NCBI RefSeq assembly: GCF_003797945.1
Contig: NZ_RKKU01000002.1
Coordinates: 124,001 to 188,000, forward strand
Length of the DNA stretch: 64,000 nt
DNA from: Pseudomonas neustonica
Lineage (GTDB): Bacteria; Pseudomonadota; Gammaproteobacteria; Pseudomonadales; Pseudomonadaceae
Reading direction: 5' to 3'
The position numbers and the translations under genes were made by a program. Positions 55,132 through 63,745 of this stretch are shown here, one piece after another (positions within the stretch are counted from its first letter, which is position 1; the number at the start of each line of letters is the position of its first letter). The notes beneath the pieces were generated by a model. The model was not told the DNA's origin. It saw only the letters and a program-made list of their open reading frames with translations, and did no database searches.

Positions 55132-56328
55132 TCAGAGCTCAAGAATCATTTTTGAGACGATGTTCTTCTGGATCTCGTTGGATCCGCCGAAGATCGACAG
55201 TTTACGCATGTTGAAATACTGCGGGGCCGGTGAGGCCGCGTAGTCGCCGACGAGCAGTTCGCCGTCGTAGTCCAGTTCCATTTCTTCCGGCAGGTATGGC
55301 AGGGCGTATGGTCCCAGCGCCTTGCGCATCAGGTGCGTGATGGCCTGACGGATTTCGGTGCCCTGTACTTTCAGAATGGAGCTTTCCGCACCCGGTACAC
55401 CGCCCTCGGAGGCTGCGGCAACAATACGCAGGGTGCTCATCTCGGCTGCCATCAGGGACATTTCCACTTCCGCGATCTGGCTGCGGAACATGGCGTCTTC
55501 GATCAGCGGCTTGCCGTTCTTCTGCTGCTTGGAAGCAATACGCTTAAGGTTGCTCAAGGCAGCCTTGGAAGCGCCGATGCCGGCCAGGCCAGTACGCTCG
55601 TGGGTCAGCAGGTACTTGGCGCAAGTCCAGCCCTTGTTCTCTTCACCAACCAGGTTTTCTACCGGAACTTTCACGTCGTCGAAGAAGACTTCGTTGACTT
55701 CGTGATCGCCGTCCAGGGTGATGATCGGACGCACGGTGATGCCGGGAGTTGCCATGTCGATCAGCAGGAAGGAAATGCCGCGCTGCTGCTGGGCTTCTGG
55801 ATCGGTGCGGACCAGACAGAAGATCCAGTTGGCGTGTTGGCCCAGGGTGGTCCAGGTTTTCTGACCGTTGACGATGTAGTGATCGCCATCGCGCACTGCG
55901 CGGGTTTTCAGCGAAGCAAGGTCGGAACCTGCGCCTGGCTCGGAATAACCCTGGCACCACCAGTCGGTGCCATCGAGGATGCGCGGCAGGTAGGTAGCTT
56001 TCTGCTCTTCACTACCAAACTTGATGATGACCGGAGCAACCATGTTGACGCCGAAAGGCACCAGACGTGGTGCGCCATAGGCAGCGGACTCTTCATCAAA
56101 GATGTGTTTTTCGATCGGGCCCCAGGTGGTGCCGCCGTGCTCAACGGGCCAGCCTGGCGCGTACCAACCGCGCTTGGACAGGATTTTCTGCCAGCGTTCG
56201 TGATCTTCTTTACTGAGTTCTTTGGCCAGTTTGACCTTCTCAGCGATATCGGCCGGCAGCTCCTGTTTCAGGAATTCACGCACTTCATCGCGGAAGGCGA
56301 GCTGTTCGGGAGAAAAATGGATTTCCAT
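55132..56328 (-). CDS. Acyl-CoA dehydrogenase, large-subunit (PimC-like)
   Basis: Partner or paralogue of the dehydrogenase encoded next. It has 398 residues from ATG 56328 (GAGGA upstream). Family marks are WYAPGWPVEHGGTTW, QGYSEPGAGSDLASLKTRA, NGQKTWTTLGQHANW and the C-terminal SIFGGSNEIQKNIVSKMIL. In this last motif the residue at the MCAD catalytic-Glu position is Gly, so the catalytic base must lie elsewhere. It lies between the multifunctional enzyme and the small subunit, on the same strand. Confidence 0.87.
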   Translation of the reverse strand: MEIHFSPEQLAFRDEVREFLKQELPADIAEKVKLAKELSKEDHERWQKILSKRGWYAPGWPVEHGGTTWGPIEKHIFDEESAAYGAPRLVPFGVNMVAPVIIKFGSEEQKATYLPRILDGTDWWCQGYSEPGAGSDLASLKTRAVRDGDHYIVNGQKTWTTLGQHANWIFCLVRTDPEAQQQRGISFLLIDMATPGITVRPIITLDGDHEVNEVFFDDVKVPVENLVGEENKGWTCAKYLLTHERTGLAGIGASKAALSNLKRIASKQQKNGKPLIEDAMFRSQIAEVEMSLMAAEMSTLRIVAAASEGGVPGAESSILKVQGTEIRQAITHLMRKALGPYALPYLPEEMELDYDGELLVGDYAASPAPQYFNMRKLSIFGGSNEIQKNIVSKMILEL

Positions 56329-56391
56329 TGTAAGTCCTCGTTGTAATACAGGTATCCGGTGGCCGGTATCAGCGCCGGCCACCCTGATTTA

Positions 56392-58485
56392 TCAAAGGTC
56401 AGCGAACTTGCGGCCTTCTTTGGCCAGTTTTTCCAGCAGTGCGGCTGGCTTCCACCAGGCGCCATGCTGCTCGTGAAACTCGCAAATTTTTGCGTAAACT
56501 ACGTCCAGCCCAACCGCGTCAGCGTAGAACATCGGGCCGCCCTGGAAAGCCGGGAAACCGTAGCCGTTGAGGTAGATGACGTCGATGTCGCTGGCCCGCT
56601 GAGCAATGCCTTCTTCGAGGATTTTGGCACCCTCGTTGATCAGCGCATAGATAGTGCGTTCGATGATGTACTCATCAGACAATTCACGGCGTTCGATACC
56701 CTGCTCTTTTGAAGCAGCGGCAAGAATCGCCGGCAGTTCCGGGTTCTCCAACGGGGTACGGGAGCCCGCTTCGTAAACATAGAAGCCTTTACCGGTTTTC
56801 TGGCCCAGCATACCGGCTTCCGCCATCTTGTCCAAAACCAGCGGCAGTTTGAATTCTGCTGGCAGGGTCTGACGTTGGCGAGTGCGGATGCTCAAACCGA
56901 TATCCAGGCCCGACAGGTCGCGCATGGCAAACGGCCCCATGGCCATGCCGAATTTACGCAATGCACCGTCTACCTGTGCAGGTGTGGCGCCTTCTTCCAC
57001 CAGGAATTCAGCTTCGCGGCCGTACTGGAAGACCATGCGGTTGCCGACAAAGCCATCGCAGACGCCAACGGGCACCGCAACCTTCTTCAGTTTCTTGCCG
57101 ATCGCCATGGCCGTAGCCAGCACGTCGTCAGCGGTTTTCTCGCCACGCACCACTTCCAGCAGACGCATCACGTTGGCCGGGCTGAAGAAGTGCAGGCCCA
57201 CAACGTCTTCGGGGCGCTTGGTGAAGTTAGCAATCTCGTTCAGATCCAGCGAAGAGGTATTGCTGGCCAGAATCGCGCCGGGCTTGCAGTTGGCGTCCAG
57301 AGCGCTAAAGACTTTCTGCTTGACGCTCATTTCTTCAAATACAGCTTCGATAACCAGATCAACGTCGGCCAGGTCAGCATAATCGGTTACGCCGCTGATC
57401 AGCGCCATGCGCTTTTCCAGCGCGGCTTCGTTCAGGCTGCCGCGCTTGACGCTCATGCCATAGGTATCACGGGCGCGCTGCATGGCCTTGTCGCGGGCCT
57501 CTGCAGTGATTTCCAGTACCTTGACCGGGATGCCGGCGTTGGCAAAGCACATGGCAATGCCCACGCCCATGGTGCCGCCACCGATCACGGCAGCTGACTT
57601 GACGTCACGTACCGGTGTGTCTTTTGCCAGGCCGTCGACCTTGGAAGCCAGGCGCTCGGTAAAGAAGGCATGTACCAAGGCAGCGCGCTGCGGCGAAACC
57701 AGGCACTCGGCAAATAGCTCACGCTCGCGCTTCAGGCCTTCGGCCAGGGGCAGGGTGAAGGCAGCCTCGACCGCAGAAATGCAGCGCTGTGGTGAGAACA
57801 GGCCGGGCATCTTCTTTTCGATCTCGGCGCGTTTGGCTGCAACGGCAGCCGCGTTATCAACGCCTTCAAGCTTGTCGGTGCGCTCGCCAGTGCGGCGTGG
57901 ACCCTTGCCTTCGGCAATCAACTGATCGGCGTACGCTAAACCAGCTGACAGCAGGTCGCCTTCGATCAGTTGGTCGACTACGCCCAGCTCCAGCGCTTCG
58001 GTGGCGCTGATGGGCGCACCGCTGACGATCATGTCCAGGGCCTTGGCGACGCCAGTCAGGCGTGGCAGACGCTGTGTGCCGCCGGCACCGGGCAGCAGGC
58101 CCAGCTTGACTTCCGGCAGGCCGACCTTGGCGTCTTTACGGGCAATGCGGTAATGGCAGCTAACAGCGACTTCCAGGCCACCGCCCAGAGCGGTACCGTG
58201 AATAACCGCGACACTCGGCTTGCTGCCGGCTTCGATACCATTGACTACGTCCGGCAGGCTTGGTGCTTGCGGCGGCTTGCCGAATTCCTTGATATCAGCC
58301 CCGGCGATGAAGGTTGATCCTTCACATACCAGCACAATAGCCTTTACTTCAGGGTCGGCTTCGGCTGCCTTGAAGCTGTTCTGCAGGCCTTCGCGTACGG
58401 CAATACCCAGTGCATTGACCGGTGGGTTATTGACGGTGACAACCGCAATGGCGCCTTTGCGTTCCAGCGTGACTACGTCCGACAT
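56392..58485 (-). CDS. Multifunctional enoyl-CoA hydratase/3-hydroxyacyl-CoA dehydrogenase
   Basis: Carries out two beta-oxidation steps in one chain of 697 residues. The crotonase domain (about 1-190) has [33 protein letters not shown] and [21 protein letters not shown]. The NAD-binding dehydrogenase domain (from about 297) has [32 protein letters not shown] and [19 protein letters not shown]-terminal helical domain follows. The layout matches FadB/FadJ and PimF. GGAGGTC lies before the ATG. Two candidate IclR boxes lie upstream. First gene of a three-gene operon. Confidence 0.9.
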   Translation of the reverse strand: MSDVVTLERKGAIAVVTVNNPPVNALGIAVREGLQNSFKAAEADPEVKAIVLVCEGSTFIAGADIKEFGKPPQAPSLPDVVNGIEAGSKPSVAVIHGTALGGGLEVAVSCHYRIARKDAKVGLPEVKLGLLPGAGGTQRLPRLTGVAKALDMIVSGAPISATEALELGVVDQLIEGDLLSAGLAYADQLIAEGKGPRRTGERTDKLEGVDNAAAVAAKRAEIEKKMPGLFSPQRCISAVEAAFTLPLAEGLKRERELFAECLVSPQRAALVHAFFTERLASKVDGLAKDTPVRDVKSAAVIGGGTMGVGIAMCFANAGIPVKVLEITAEARDKAMQRARDTYGMSVKRGSLNEAALEKRMALISGVTDYADLADVDLVIEAVFEEMSVKQKVFSALDANCKPGAILASNTSSLDLNEIANFTKRPEDVVGLHFFSPANVMRLLEVVRGEKTADDVLATAMAIGKKLKKVAVPVGVCDGFVGNRMVFQYGREAEFLVEEGATPAQVDGALRKFGMAMGPFAMRDLSGLDIGLSIRTRQRQTLPAEFKLPLVLDKMAEAGMLGQKTGKGFYVYEAGSRTPLENPELPAILAAASKEQGIERRELSDEYIIERTIYALINEGAKILEEGIAQRASDIDVIYLNGYGFPAFQGGPMFYADAVGLDVVYAKICEFHEQHGAWWKPAALLEKLAKEGRKFADL

Positions 58486-58514
58486 GCTTGACCTCCGTAT
58501 GAGTGGCTAGATGC

Positions 58515-58531
58515 GTTTCACTATGCGAAAT
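58515..58531. promoter_or_regulatory. Candidate IclR operator, degenerate copy
   Basis: GTTTCAC-TAT-GCGAAAT has the same 7-3-7 layout as the next site, with centres 28 bases apart. The right arm GCGAAAT is close to GCAAAAT; the left arm is weak. Confidence 0.4.
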
Positions 58532-58542
58532 AATGAAATCAT

Positions 58543-58559
58543 ATTCCGCTAGGCAAAAT
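58543..58559. promoter_or_regulatory. Candidate IclR operator before the beta-oxidation operon
   Basis: ATTCCGC-TAG-GCAAAAT, 57 bases upstream of the multifunctional gene. Both arms are identical to the site before the acyl-CoA ligase (59767-59783), and the spacer length is the same. Confidence 0.65.
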
Positions 58560-58622
58560 ACAAAAAAAAGAATGCTTTGTCGATGCCCCCTTTGTGCGAA
58601 ATAGGGGTTTATCAGTAAAGGT

Positions 58623-58660
58623 GATGAATCAAACCAGCGCCAGCGCGGGTTTGATTCATC
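58623..58660. repeat. Perfect 13-bp inverted repeat
   Basis: GATGAATCAAACC / GGTTTGATTCATC with a 12-base GC-rich loop. It lies 3' of the IclR gene and upstream of the divergent-side operon promoter. Without a T run it may be a transcript end, a structured leader or a binding site. Confidence 0.75.
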
Positions 58661-58737
58661 AGAGCGGCAAGCTTTCAGCGCAAGTTAAACCCAAGATTGG
58701 CGCGGAGCAGGTGGGTTAGCTGGCGACTGCACGGCCA

Positions 58738-58765
58738 GCTTGTCGCTTACCGCTTAAAGCTTGCC
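58738..58765 (-). repeat. AGCTTGC-type short repeat, copy 3
   Basis: Units AGCTTGT, CGCTTAC, CGCTTAA, AGCTTGC, only 8 bases beyond the IclR stop. It is the same position, 3' of a minus-strand gene, as copies 1 and 2. Confidence 0.55.
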
Positions 58766-58773
58766 GCCGAGCT

Positions 58774-59568
58774 TCAAACGCCTAACCGCTCTATGTCACG
58801 CGCCAGCATCGCCAGCTGATGCGCCAGTTGAGTCTGCACCCGTTCTTCTGAGACAAGGTAGGAGGGCGCGCCGCAGGTTAGTACCATCAGGCTGCCGTCC
58901 TGCAGGTGCAGTGGCACGCCAGCAGCGTTGACGTTGCGATCCCAGTCACCCAGTGACAGGCAGAAGCCATGCTGTTCATATTCAGCAAAGGTCTTTTGCA
59001 GCGAGGCTTCCAGCTCGGGCCAGGCCTCAGGGTTGCGCGCCTTGATGGCATCCATCACATGGCTGCGTTCATCCGGTTTCATTGCTGCCAGGTAAGCGCG
59101 GCCGGCAGCCGTGGTGGCCAGTGGCAGGCGTACGCCAACATCCATGCGCAGGGAGGTGGTTTCCGATGGCCGGCAGTTCTCGACGTAGATCATAGAGAGT
59201 CGATCACGGCAGGTCAGGCCGACGGAAGTATTGGTCGTGCGGGCGAATTCATCCAGATAGGGTTTGGCTAGCTGGCGCACCCGCAGATTGGATACATAGG
59301 CGTAGCCTAACGCCAGAACGCCTGAATCGAGCTGATATTTTTCCAGCTGGGTTGAGTAGCTGAGATAACCCAGCTTGGTCAGGGTATAGGTCATGCGAGA
59401 GACAGTAGGCTTAGGCAAGCCGGTGATACGCGCGATGTCCTGATTACCCATCACCACGGAGCCTTGGCTGAAGGCACGTAAAACGTCCAAGCCACGAGAC
59501 AGGGCCTCTACGAACTTACGGTCCTTGGCTATAACCGGGGCGTTGCTGTTTTCCTGCTCATCTTTCAT
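58774..59568 (-). CDS. IclR-family transcriptional regulator
   Basis: Ligand-responsive regulator of 264 residues. The N-terminal winged helix is MGNQDIARITGLPKPTVSRMTYTLTKLGYL. The effector domain has GYAYVSNLRVRQLAKPYLDEFA, LPLATTAAGRAYLAAM and GFCLSLGDWDRNVNAAGVPL. It sits between the multifunctional beta-oxidation gene and the divergent acyl-CoA ligase, both preceded by the same 7-3-7 box, so it probably controls both. The ligand may be the CoA ester or free acid of the pathway. Confidence 0.88.
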   Translation of the reverse strand: MKDEQENSNAPVIAKDRKFVEALSRGLDVLRAFSQGSVVMGNQDIARITGLPKPTVSRMTYTLTKLGYLSYSTQLEKYQLDSGVLALGYAYVSNLRVRQLAKPYLDEFARTTNTSVGLTCRDRLSMIYVENCRPSETTSLRMDVGVRLPLATTAAGRAYLAAMKPDERSHVMDAIKARNPEAWPELEASLQKTFAEYEQHGFCLSLGDWDRNVNAAGVPLHLQDGSLMVLTCGAPSYLVSEERVQTQLAHQLAMLARDIERLGV

Positions 59569-59806
59569 CGCGTTTTATACCTTGCTGGCGCATCCTGATT
59601 TGCTGGCCGACCTGCGGCGCTATAACGGTTCGATGCTGGACTATTATTGTTGTTGATTAGCCGCGAAACATATCACGTACGGGCATTCTGCACAGCGATA
59701 CCAAGGGTAGACTGTCTCGATCGTTGCACAGTAAGGTCTAATAGAATAGCATCTTTTTGGTATTTCATTCCGCTCTGCAAAATAATAGTCCAAAAACGAG
59801 GTCAAG
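59569..59806. other. Divergent gap, IclR gene / acyl-CoA ligase
   Basis: 238 bases with promoters for both neighbours. It contains the 7-3-7 operator at 59767-59783 and a weak look-alike ATTCTGC-ACA-GCGATAC at 59685-59701. No gene was found. Confidence 0.5.
59767..59783. promoter_or_regulatory. Candidate IclR operator before the acyl-CoA ligase
   Basis: ATTCCGC-TCT-GCAAAAT, 23 bases before the ligase ATG. Both arms match the site at 58543-58559 exactly. The closeness to the start codon suggests repression. Confidence 0.65.
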
Positions 59807-61432
59807 ATGTCGACATCTGCACAGTATGCCGTCGGCGCCCAGCTGGATGAGCTGGGGCACACCACCCTTTTCGATATTCTGGACAGCGCCTGCGATCGCT
59901 ACGCTGACCGTCCTGCTTTCTCCTGCGGTGCAGATACTCTGACGTTTAATCAATTGCGCGGCCGTGCTGATGCTTTCGCCCGTTACCTGCGCCAGCACGC
60001 ATTGCTGGAGCCGGGTGACCGTTTGGCTATCCAGTTGCCTAACCTGCTGCAATACACGATTGCGATCTTCGGTGCGCTGCGTGCCGGGCTGATCATCGTT
60101 AATACCAACCCCCAGTACACCCCTTACGAGACGCGTCATCAGTTTGCTGATTCGGGTGCCAAGGCGGTTGTCGTACTCGACAAGCTGGTGCCTTTGGTAC
60201 GCAAGATTCAGAGCTCTACCGACATAGAGACGTTGATTGTTACCAGCATGGATGACTATGCCAGCCCTCAGTACGATAGTAGCGAAGCAGACGAGGTGCG
60301 CTTCATGCAGGCGCTGCGTCTGGGTGACGAGCTACCCGCGATAGAGACTCAGCGCGGCCTCGACGATCTGGCCGTGCTGCAGTATACCGGCGGGACCACC
60401 GGCGTATCCAAGGGCGCCATGCTGACCCACCGCAATATCCTGTGTAACGTCCTGCAGGCGGTCAGCATCCTCAAGGAAGGCGATGTGGATTACGGCAACG
60501 AAGTGCGTATTTCACCGTTGCCGCTTTACCATATCTTCGCTTTTACGGCGAACTGCATCGCTTCGGTGTTTACCGGCTTCCATAGTGTGTTGATTACCAA
60601 CCCGCGCGATCTTGACGGTTTGATCAATGAACTCAAGCGACGTCCTTTCACGTTGCTATCGGGTATTAATTCGCTATTTATCTCGCTGATGGCGCATCCG
60701 CAGTTCGATACTGTCGACTTCAGTCGCTTGAAGTGGGTCAACTCGGGCGGTGCGCCGCTGAACATTGAGCTCGCCAAGCGATGGACCGAGCGCACCGGCA
60801 GCATTATTCGTGAAGGCTATGGCCTGACCGAAACCTCACCGGTTGTAGTTGCCTCGACAGCCTTTACGCCTCACAGGGAGGGTTATATTGGTAAACCGGT
60901 AATCGATACCCTGCTCAAGACCGTTGACGATGATGGTGCGGAAACGCCGCGGGGTGAGCCCGGAGAGGTGCTGATCCGCGGGCCGCAGGTAATGCAGGGC
61001 TACTGGCACCGCCCGGATGAAACCGCCGCTGCTTTCACCGAAGATGGTTGGCTGAAAACCGGCGACGTCGGGGTGATCGATAATCAGGGTTTCCTCAAGC
61101 TGGTCGATCGCAAGAAGGACATGATCCTGGTGTCCGGCTTCAATGTTTACCCCAATGATATTGAAGATGCCGTCATGCGCCACCCCGGCGTGCGCGAGTG
61201 TGTCGCCGTTGGGGTGTTGGACGATCGTACCGGCGAGGCGATAAAAATCTATGTCAGTCTGAATGACGCCGAACTGACTGAAGACGCGATCATTGCTCAC
61301 TGTCGTGAGCATCTGACCGGCTACAAGATTCCCAAGCATGTTGAGATCCGCGATGACCTGCCAAAGTCGACGGTTGGCAAGTTGCTGCGCCGGGTATTGC
61401 GCGATGAAGCCCGTGGTGAGACCAAGGCATGA
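59807..61432 (+). CDS. Fatty-acid-type acyl-CoA ligase (AMP-binding, FadD-like)
   Basis: Activates a carboxylic acid to its CoA ester with ATP. It has 541 residues. Motifs are the P-loop YTGGTTGVSKGAMLTHRN, GYGLTETSPVV, the hinge region KTGDVGVIDNQGFLKLVDRKKDMILVSGFNVYPNDIE, and the catalytic Lys in LPKSTVGKLLRRVLR. It resembles medium/long-chain FadD proteins; chain preference cannot be read. GAGG precedes the ATG. A crotonase gene overlaps its end by four bases (ATGA). Confidence 0.9.
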   Translation: MSTSAQYAVGAQLDELGHTTLFDILDSACDRYADRPAFSCGADTLTFNQLRGRADAFARYLRQHALLEPGDRLAIQLPNLLQYTIAIFGALRAGLIIVNTNPQYTPYETRHQFADSGAKAVVVLDKLVPLVRKIQSSTDIETLIVTSMDDYASPQYDSSEADEVRFMQALRLGDELPAIETQRGLDDLAVLQYTGGTTGVSKGAMLTHRNILCNVLQAVSILKEGDVDYGNEVRISPLPLYHIFAFTANCIASVFTGFHSVLITNPRDLDGLINELKRRPFTLLSGINSLFISLMAHPQFDTVDFSRLKWVNSGGAPLNIELAKRWTERTGSIIREGYGLTETSPVVVASTAFTPHREGYIGKPVIDTLLKTVDDDGAETPRGEPGEVLIRGPQVMQGYWHRPDETAAAFTEDGWLKTGDVGVIDNQGFLKLVDRKKDMILVSGFNVYPNDIEDAVMRHPGVRECVAVGVLDDRTGEAIKIYVSLNDAELTEDAIIAHCREHLTGYKIPKHVEIRDDLPKSTVGKLLRRVLRDEARGETKA

Positions 61433-62094
61433 CGGGTCTGACGCTGAGCATAGAAGGCGGTATTGCCGAGATTCAGCTGGACGACGGCAAGGTCAACGCC
61501 CTGTCTGAAACGATGCTGGAGCAACTGCTGGCCGCCATCGAGGAGGCAGCGCAGGCCGATGCGGCACTGCTGATCTGTGGGCGACCGGGTTGTTTCAGCG
61601 GCGGTTATGATCGCAAGTTGATCGATGCGGGTGGCCCCGCCTGTGATGCGATGCGCGCCGCAGGCGATCGCCTGACGCTGGCGCTGCTGGATTATCCGGC
61701 GCCGCTGGTTATTGCCAGTACCGGTCACGCGATGGCCAAGGCAGCATTTGTACTGCTGTTGGGGGATTACCGGGTTGGCGCTGAGGGTGACTTCCGTATC
61801 GGCTTGAACGAGGTCGCTATTGGTATGACCATGCCCGACGGCGCCATGCTGCAGGCGCAGGCGCGCCTGGCGCCAAACTGGCTTAACCGGTGTGCGCTGC
61901 AGGCTGAGTATCTGACCCCTCGGCAAGCGCTGGAAGCCGGTTTTTTCGACGAGCTGCAGAGCGCCGAGCAACTGCTTGAGCGTGCTCGCGAAAAAGTCCG
62001 GCAACTGGCAAAGCTGGATCGACGCGCCTACCGTGAAACCCGCACGCTGCTGCATGCTCGACTGCGCATGCAGCTAGGCAAGCTGTTCGGCTGA
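61429..62094 (+). CDS. Crotonase/enoyl-CoA hydratase-like protein, atypical oxyanion site
   Basis: A short crotonase-fold protein of 221 residues (usual 255-265). The first CoA/oxyanion segment is PGCFSGGYDRKLID, and the second, normally GxxxGGG, is GHAMAKAAFVLLLGDYRVGA. The Glu-bearing segment is GLNEVAIGMTMPDGA. The altered second loop leaves hydratase activity uncertain. It is coupled to the acyl-CoA ligase by an ATGA overlap, so it should act on the same CoA ester. Confidence 0.8.
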   Translation: MTGLTLSIEGGIAEIQLDDGKVNALSETMLEQLLAAIEEAAQADAALLICGRPGCFSGGYDRKLIDAGGPACDAMRAAGDRLTLALLDYPAPLVIASTGHAMAKAAFVLLLGDYRVGAEGDFRIGLNEVAIGMTMPDGAMLQAQARLAPNWLNRCALQAEYLTPRQALEAGFFDELQSAEQLLERAREKVRQLAKLDRRAYRETRTLLHARLRMQLGKLFG

Positions 62095-62148
62095 ACCTTC
62101 GCTAACAGGTGGCTTGCCCGCGCCAGCCGGGCAGCGCCTGCCTCTCGA

Positions 62149-62973
62149 TCACTCCTTGTAATAAGCCACTTGCGTTGAGGTCAGCAGCAGGGTGCCATCG
62201 TCGCTCCATACATGGGCAATCTGGTCCGAATAATTGTTGTGCATGCGCGCGGCACGCGCGTGGCCGAGCACATGACGGTCGCCGGCTTCAATCAGTTGCG
62301 CGGCGTCGGCATGGTAGTAGTGGGTCATTGAGACTGTCCCTGCCGGGGTGAAGCGCTGACGGCGATGGAAGATTCGCGGGGCAAAGACATCGCCCATGGC
62401 GGTTAGTGAGGCAAAGTCCAATGGCCTTGCTGGATTGTCACGGGCCCAGAGCACAGTGTCGGTATCGCCGGTGTCATGCTCGGATGGGCTGGCGGGATTG
62501 AATAGCCCGGAGACATAGCGAAAATCATAGTTTTCAAACCAGCTGCGTTCCGTGCGCGAGACCAGCGGCAAACTGTCGGCGGCAACCGCCGCTGGCATGG
62601 ACAGTTGTTGTTCCGACCAGGTTTCGCGGCGGGTAGCAAAAAAGGCGGTACCGCTGGTGACCACTTCACCCGCCTGGCGCTGCAGCAATAGCCAGTGCTG
62701 GGTGGAGCGGTTGGTGCGGATGGGAGTGGCTTCGATTGCAAAGGCACCCGGTTGCACTGGTCCGGCAAAGTTAATGGTGAGCGAGATAGGCTCGCCGATA
62801 CGCTCGGGGTGCTGGAGCACTGCGTTGAGTAGTGTCGCAGCGGTGACGCCACCAAAGGGCCCCACCATATTCTGATAGGTATCGCTGGTTGCGCCGGCAA
62901 ACAGATTATTGTCTTGCGGTTGCAAGGCGATTGCCTGGTCAAAGGCGTGGCTGGTGGGCGTTGATGTACTCAT
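62149..62973 (-). CDS. Acyl-CoA thioesterase (double hot-dog, TesB-like)
   Basis: A 274-residue protein with two hot-dog repeats. The first has NMVGPFGGVTAATLLNAVLQHP and SLTINFAGPVQPGAFAIEATPIRTNRSTQHW. The second has LTAMGDVFAPRIFHRR, the catalytic-region Asp being plausible, and GHARAARMHNNYSDQIAHVWSDDGTLLLTSTQVAYYKE. It hydrolyses acyl-CoA, so it could free CoA when intermediates pile up. It converges on the crotonase gene 54 bases apart. Confidence 0.83.
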   Translation of the reverse strand: MSTSTPTSHAFDQAIALQPQDNNLFAGATSDTYQNMVGPFGGVTAATLLNAVLQHPERIGEPISLTINFAGPVQPGAFAIEATPIRTNRSTQHWLLLQRQAGEVVTSGTAFFATRRETWSEQQLSMPAAVAADSLPLVSRTERSWFENYDFRYVSGLFNPASPSEHDTGDTDTVLWARDNPARPLDFASLTAMGDVFAPRIFHRRQRFTPAGTVSMTHYYHADAAQLIEAGDRHVLGHARAARMHNNYSDQIAHVWSDDGTLLLTSTQVAYYKE

Positions 62974-63144
62974 TCAGGGAATTCCAACTGACAAAGGGCT
63001 CGAATAGGAGGGACATAATAAGGAGCGCTGTGGTTCGCTCACAATCAAGCTTATTGGCGCGAATTGGCCATCATGCGCAGGGGCAATTGCCCATCCTCAG
63101 GCGAGGTTAGTAATACGCGCAGACGTTGCTGTATAGGGGGGCTA

Positions 63145-63179
63145 ACAGGGCGGCGCGTGTATAACTCAGGCCGCCCTGT
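63145..63179 (-). terminator. Hairpin 3' of the PEBP gene
   Basis: Perfect 10-bp stem ACAGGGCGGC / GCCGCCCTGT with a 15-base loop, 8 bases beyond the stop. It has no T run. Confidence 0.5.
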
Positions 63180-63187
63180 CCTGTTAA

Positions 63188-63670
63188 TCAGCCGCGTTGG
63201 TAGCAGCCGATCAGGCGGTTCATTGCCGTTGCGTTGGGCTCGATCTTTTCAAGCAACTGCCACAGGTTCAGCCCTTCTGGCAGATTCAGCTCAGCATCCA
63301 GGGCTATTACCCAGAAGTAATATTTGTGCTGGCCGTGGCCTTCCGGCGGCATGGGGCCGTTGTAACCTGCCTTGCCGAAGTTATTTTTACCCTGGGTAAA
63401 ATCGCTGCAGTCTTCGCTCAACTCGCTCACGTTACCGGGAATGTTGTACAACACCCAGTGCACGAAGCCATAGGTGCCGTTGGCGGAGATCAAGGGGGCA
63501 TCAGGATCGTGGCAGATGATCGCGTAGCTTTTGGTGCCCTCAGGCGCGTTACTCCAGCTTAGTGCAGGAGAAGCGTCGACGCCTTCGCCAGTATGTTTGC
63601 TGGGGATGACGCCCTCTTGGGCGAAGGCCGGACTTTCAAGTTTCAGGTCGTTGGAAAAGGCAAATCCCAT
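63188..63670 (-). CDS. PEBP-family protein (YbhB/YbcL)
   Basis: A 160-residue phosphatidylethanolamine-binding-protein-like protein. Family marks are SPALSWSNAPEGTKSYAIICHDPDAP, FVHWVLYNIPGNV and GYNGPMPPEGHGQHKYYFWVIALDAEL. There is no signal peptide in this start (GGAGAG upstream), so it is probably cytoplasmic. Bacterial members have no settled function. The neighbour upstream is a membrane protein cut by the window edge. Confidence 0.88.
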   Translation of the reverse strand: MGFAFSNDLKLESPAFAQEGVIPSKHTGEGVDASPALSWSNAPEGTKSYAIICHDPDAPLISANGTYGFVHWVLYNIPGNVSELSEDCSDFTQGKNNFGKAGYNGPMPPEGHGQHKYYFWVIALDAELNLPEGLNLWQLLEKIEPNATAMNRLIGCYQRG

Positions 63671-63745
63671 GATGCTCTCCTTGAGTTTGGCACGAAAGAG
63701 TTTTCAATATGACGCCGGGTAAAGCGCTAGGCAAGGCGCTGCTGC

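Larger units (their letters stand above)
58486..58773. other. Regulatory gap between multifunctional enzyme and IclR gene
   Basis: 288 bases without a gene. It holds two 7-3-7 boxes close to the operon start, a lone half-site GCGAAAT (58596-58602), a perfect 13-bp inverted repeat, a smaller AGCTGGC/GCCAGCT stem (58718-58740) and the third AGCTTGC-type repeat. Confidence 0.6.

Noticed and set aside
52808-56346. Several long plus-strand open frames (about 240-410 codons) opposite etfA, etfB and the acyl-CoA dehydrogenases
   Set aside because: They mirror the codon bias of strongly supported minus-strand genes and show no family motif or Shine-Dalgarno site; treated as antisense shadows.
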